Source: UBA6168 sp964573725 (GTDB taxonomy: Bacteria > Bacteroidota > Bacteroidia > Chitinophagales > Saprospiraceae). From it: a stretch of 64,000 nt of DNA. The translations under genes and the position numbers were made by a program. The stretch is taken from positions 1-64,000 of the forward strand of contig CAZNLJ010000007.1 of assembly GCA_964573725.1 (NCBI GenBank). The letters run 5' to 3'. The notes under the pieces were generated by a model, which searched no databases, was not told the origin of the DNA, and saw only the letters and a list, made by a program, of their open reading frames with translations. Below, piece by piece: positions 62,706 through 64,000 of the stretch (the stretch's first letter is position 1; every line of letters starts with the position of its first letter).

Positions 62706-63458
62706 TCAGCCCTGGTCCGGCGTCGTGAAGGCGGCGCCGATATATTGCCTGTTCATGCGGGCGATGTTTTCGACCGAAATCTCTTTCGGGCATTCCGCTT
62801 CGCAAGCGGTGACGTTCGAGCAATAGCCGAAGCCTTCCTCATCCATTTTGTGGACCATATCGACGACCCGCTGTTTCGCCTCGATCTTACCTTGGGGAAG
62901 CAAGGCGAGGTGGGAGACCTTCGCGCTGACGAACAGCATGGCGGAAGCGTTCGGACAGGCTGCTACGCAGGCGCCGCAGCCGATGCAGGTCGCTGCGTCG
63001 AATGCCCGGGAAGCCACCTCCTTCCCGATGGGGATGGAATTTCCGTCCGGTGCCTGGCCGGTATCCACGGAGACGTACCCACCGGCCTGGATGATCCGGT
63101 CGAAAGCGGAGCGGTCCACGATGAGGTCCTTGACGACGGGGAAGGCCTTCGCCCGGAAAGGTTCGATGGTGATGGTATCGCCGTCCTGGAAGTGCCGCAT
63201 GTGCAGCTGGCAGGTCGTCGTGCCTTTCATCGGGCCATGAGGTTGTCCGTCGATGACCATGCTGCAGCTACCGCAGATCCCTTCCCGGCAGTCGTGCTCG
63301 AAAGAGACCGGTTCCTTCTTGTCCCGAATCAAAGATTCGTTCAGCACATCCAACATTTCCAAAAAGGACATATGTTCATTGGCTACGACGGAATAAGTTT
63401 CGAAGCGGCCCTTGTCCTGTGGGTTTCTTTGACGCCAAACCTTCAAGGTCAGTTTCAT
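62706..63458 (-). CDS. sdhB: Succinate dehydrogenase/fumarate reductase iron-sulfur subunit
   Basis: A 250-residue protein that carries electrons from the flavoprotein to the membrane subunit. The plant-type [2Fe-2S] site has Cys57, Cys62, Cys65 and Cys83 (DCREGICGSCSM, TTTCQLHMRHF). The C-terminal half has CIGCGACVAACPN and a second cluster, CSNVTACEAECPKE, for the [4Fe-4S] and [3Fe-4S] centres. It belongs to the Bacteroidota/epsilon-type enzymes with menaquinone, which agrees with the futalosine genes in the window. It follows sdhA after 72 bases. Confidence 0.97.
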   Translation of the reverse strand: MKLTLKVWRQRNPQDKGRFETYSVVANEHMSFLEMLDVLNESLIRDKKEPVSFEHDCREGICGSCSMVIDGQPHGPMKGTTTCQLHMRHFQDGDTITIEPFRAKAFPVVKDLIVDRSAFDRIIQAGGYVSVDTGQAPDGNSIPIGKEVASRAFDAATCIGCGACVAACPNASAMLFVSAKVSHLALLPQGKIEAKQRVVDMVHKMDEEGFGYCSNVTACEAECPKEISVENIARMNRQYIGAAFTTPDQG

Positions 63459-63530
63459 GTTAGGTCAATTTTCAGGTGAACGAGATAAGCGGCCCCTTGG
63501 GTACCGGATGAGCGTCCCTGCGGCATGGGA

Positions 63531-64000
63531 CTACTTATAGCTACGCGTCTTGAGTTCCACCGCTTCGAAGCGGAGCGTTTCCTTGTGGAGGACCGGTTCG
63601 CGGCCGACATCGGCCCATTCCCAGGCTGCGACATAGGCGAAATGCGCATCGTCGCGCAAGGCTTCGCCGTCGGTCGACTTGAATTCCTCCCGGAAGTGGC
63701 CACCGCAGCTTTCGTCGCGGTTCAAGGCATCGAGACACATCAGCTCCCCGAGTTCGATGAAGTCCGCCACCCGGGCGACCTTCTCCAATTCCGGGTTATA
63801 TTCCTCCATGGAGCCAGGTACGAAGACATCGCGGTAGAATTCCTCCCGGAGGTCCTGGATCAGCTTACGGGCCTTGCGCAGTCCGTCCGCATGCCTGGAC
63901 ATGCCGCAGTATTCCCACATGATCTTACCCAGGCGGCGGTGGAAGCTTTCCGCGGATTGGTTTCCCTTGTTGTCCAGGAAAGCCTGGAGCCGGTCGCGGA
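63531..64000 (-). CDS. sdhA: Succinate dehydrogenase/fumarate reductase flavoprotein subunit, C-terminal part
   Basis: The last 156 codons or so of a gene whose start lies beyond the window edge. The visible part includes KIMWEYCGMSRHADGLRKA, LMCLDALNRDESCGGHFREE and HKETLRFEAVELKTRSYK, matching the helical C-terminal domain of SdhA/FrdA. DESCGGHFREE contains the conserved Arg-rich substrate-side segment in this enzyme class. The TAG stop is at 63531. It is the gene upstream of sdhB; the membrane subunit, normally first in this operon, lies outside the window. Confidence 0.95.
   Translation of the reverse strand, partial: RDRLQAFLDNKGNQSAESFHRRLGKIMWEYCGMSRHADGLRKARKLIQDLREEFYRDVFVPGSMEEYNPELEKVARVADFIELGELMCLDALNRDESCGGHFREEFKSTDGEALRDDAHFAYVAAWEWADVGREPVLHKETLRFEAVELKTRSYK

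Overview
The window looks like the chromosome of a high-GC member of the Bacteroidota, most likely Saprospiria-like (Lewinella/Phaeodactylibacter/Haliscomenobacter type). The evidence is a SusC/SusD pair, several very large secreted proteins with type IX secretion (T9SS) C-terminal domains, a PorP/SprF-like protein next to a CHU_C-type adhesin, futalosine-pathway menaquinone genes, and repeated matches to the Bacteroidota promoter element TAnnTTTG. The lineage is inferred from gene content and was not tested by a search. I see no rRNA, tRNA, CRISPR array, insertion sequence or prophage.

Layout. 0.4-2.1 kb: a small T9SS cargo protein and a lipoprotein, translationally coupled. 2.2-9.2 kb: SusD, SusC and a cytosolic GH13-type glucan enzyme, all on the minus strand, forming a minimal glycan-uptake locus. 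9.5-13.4 kb: gyrA and a TPR protein. 13.7-15.6 kb: the two membrane subunits of a TRAP transporter, without a solute-binding protein. 15.9-20.3 kb: a C39-peptidase ABC exporter, its HlyD-type adaptor and a conserved protein of unknown function. 20.4-25.3 kb: a penicillin-acylase-type hydrolase and several small membrane or unknown-function genes, plus a candidate small RNA at about 24.45-24.53 kb. 25.5-30.5 kb: an S9 peptidase facing an efflux adaptor and a TolC-family protein.

30.7-36.3 kb: a minus-strand run of dusB, CCA-adding enzyme, rimO, a membrane protein and a lipoprotein, plus a 49-residue membrane peptide. 37.1-43.4 kb: a 2085-residue secreted protein with duplicated lamin-tail-like domains, HYR domains, dockerin-like and cohesin-like segments and a T9SS tail. 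43.6-48.9 kb: housekeeping genes (DUF2905, accD, an AP2-domain protein, a YkuK-like protein, mqnA, mqnE). 49.1-50.8 kb: a glycosyltransferase and an enoyl-CoA hydratase. 50.9-62.6 kb: a PorP/SprF-like protein with its 1688-residue CHU_C adhesin, and a divergent 1628-residue M43 metalloprotease rich in SprB repeats. 62.7-64 kb: sdhB and the 3' end of sdhA, cut by the window edge.

Themes. Cell-surface and secretion functions dominate: four T9SS cargo proteins, one T9SS-associated outer-membrane protein and two separate export systems, each missing an expected partner within the window. The most unusual points are the C39 exporter whose ATPase lacks the H-loop histidine, the candidate small RNA or attenuator near 24.5 kb, the AP2 domain joined to a degenerate HNH domain, and an iterated CGGACAAG motif in front of the HYR giant.
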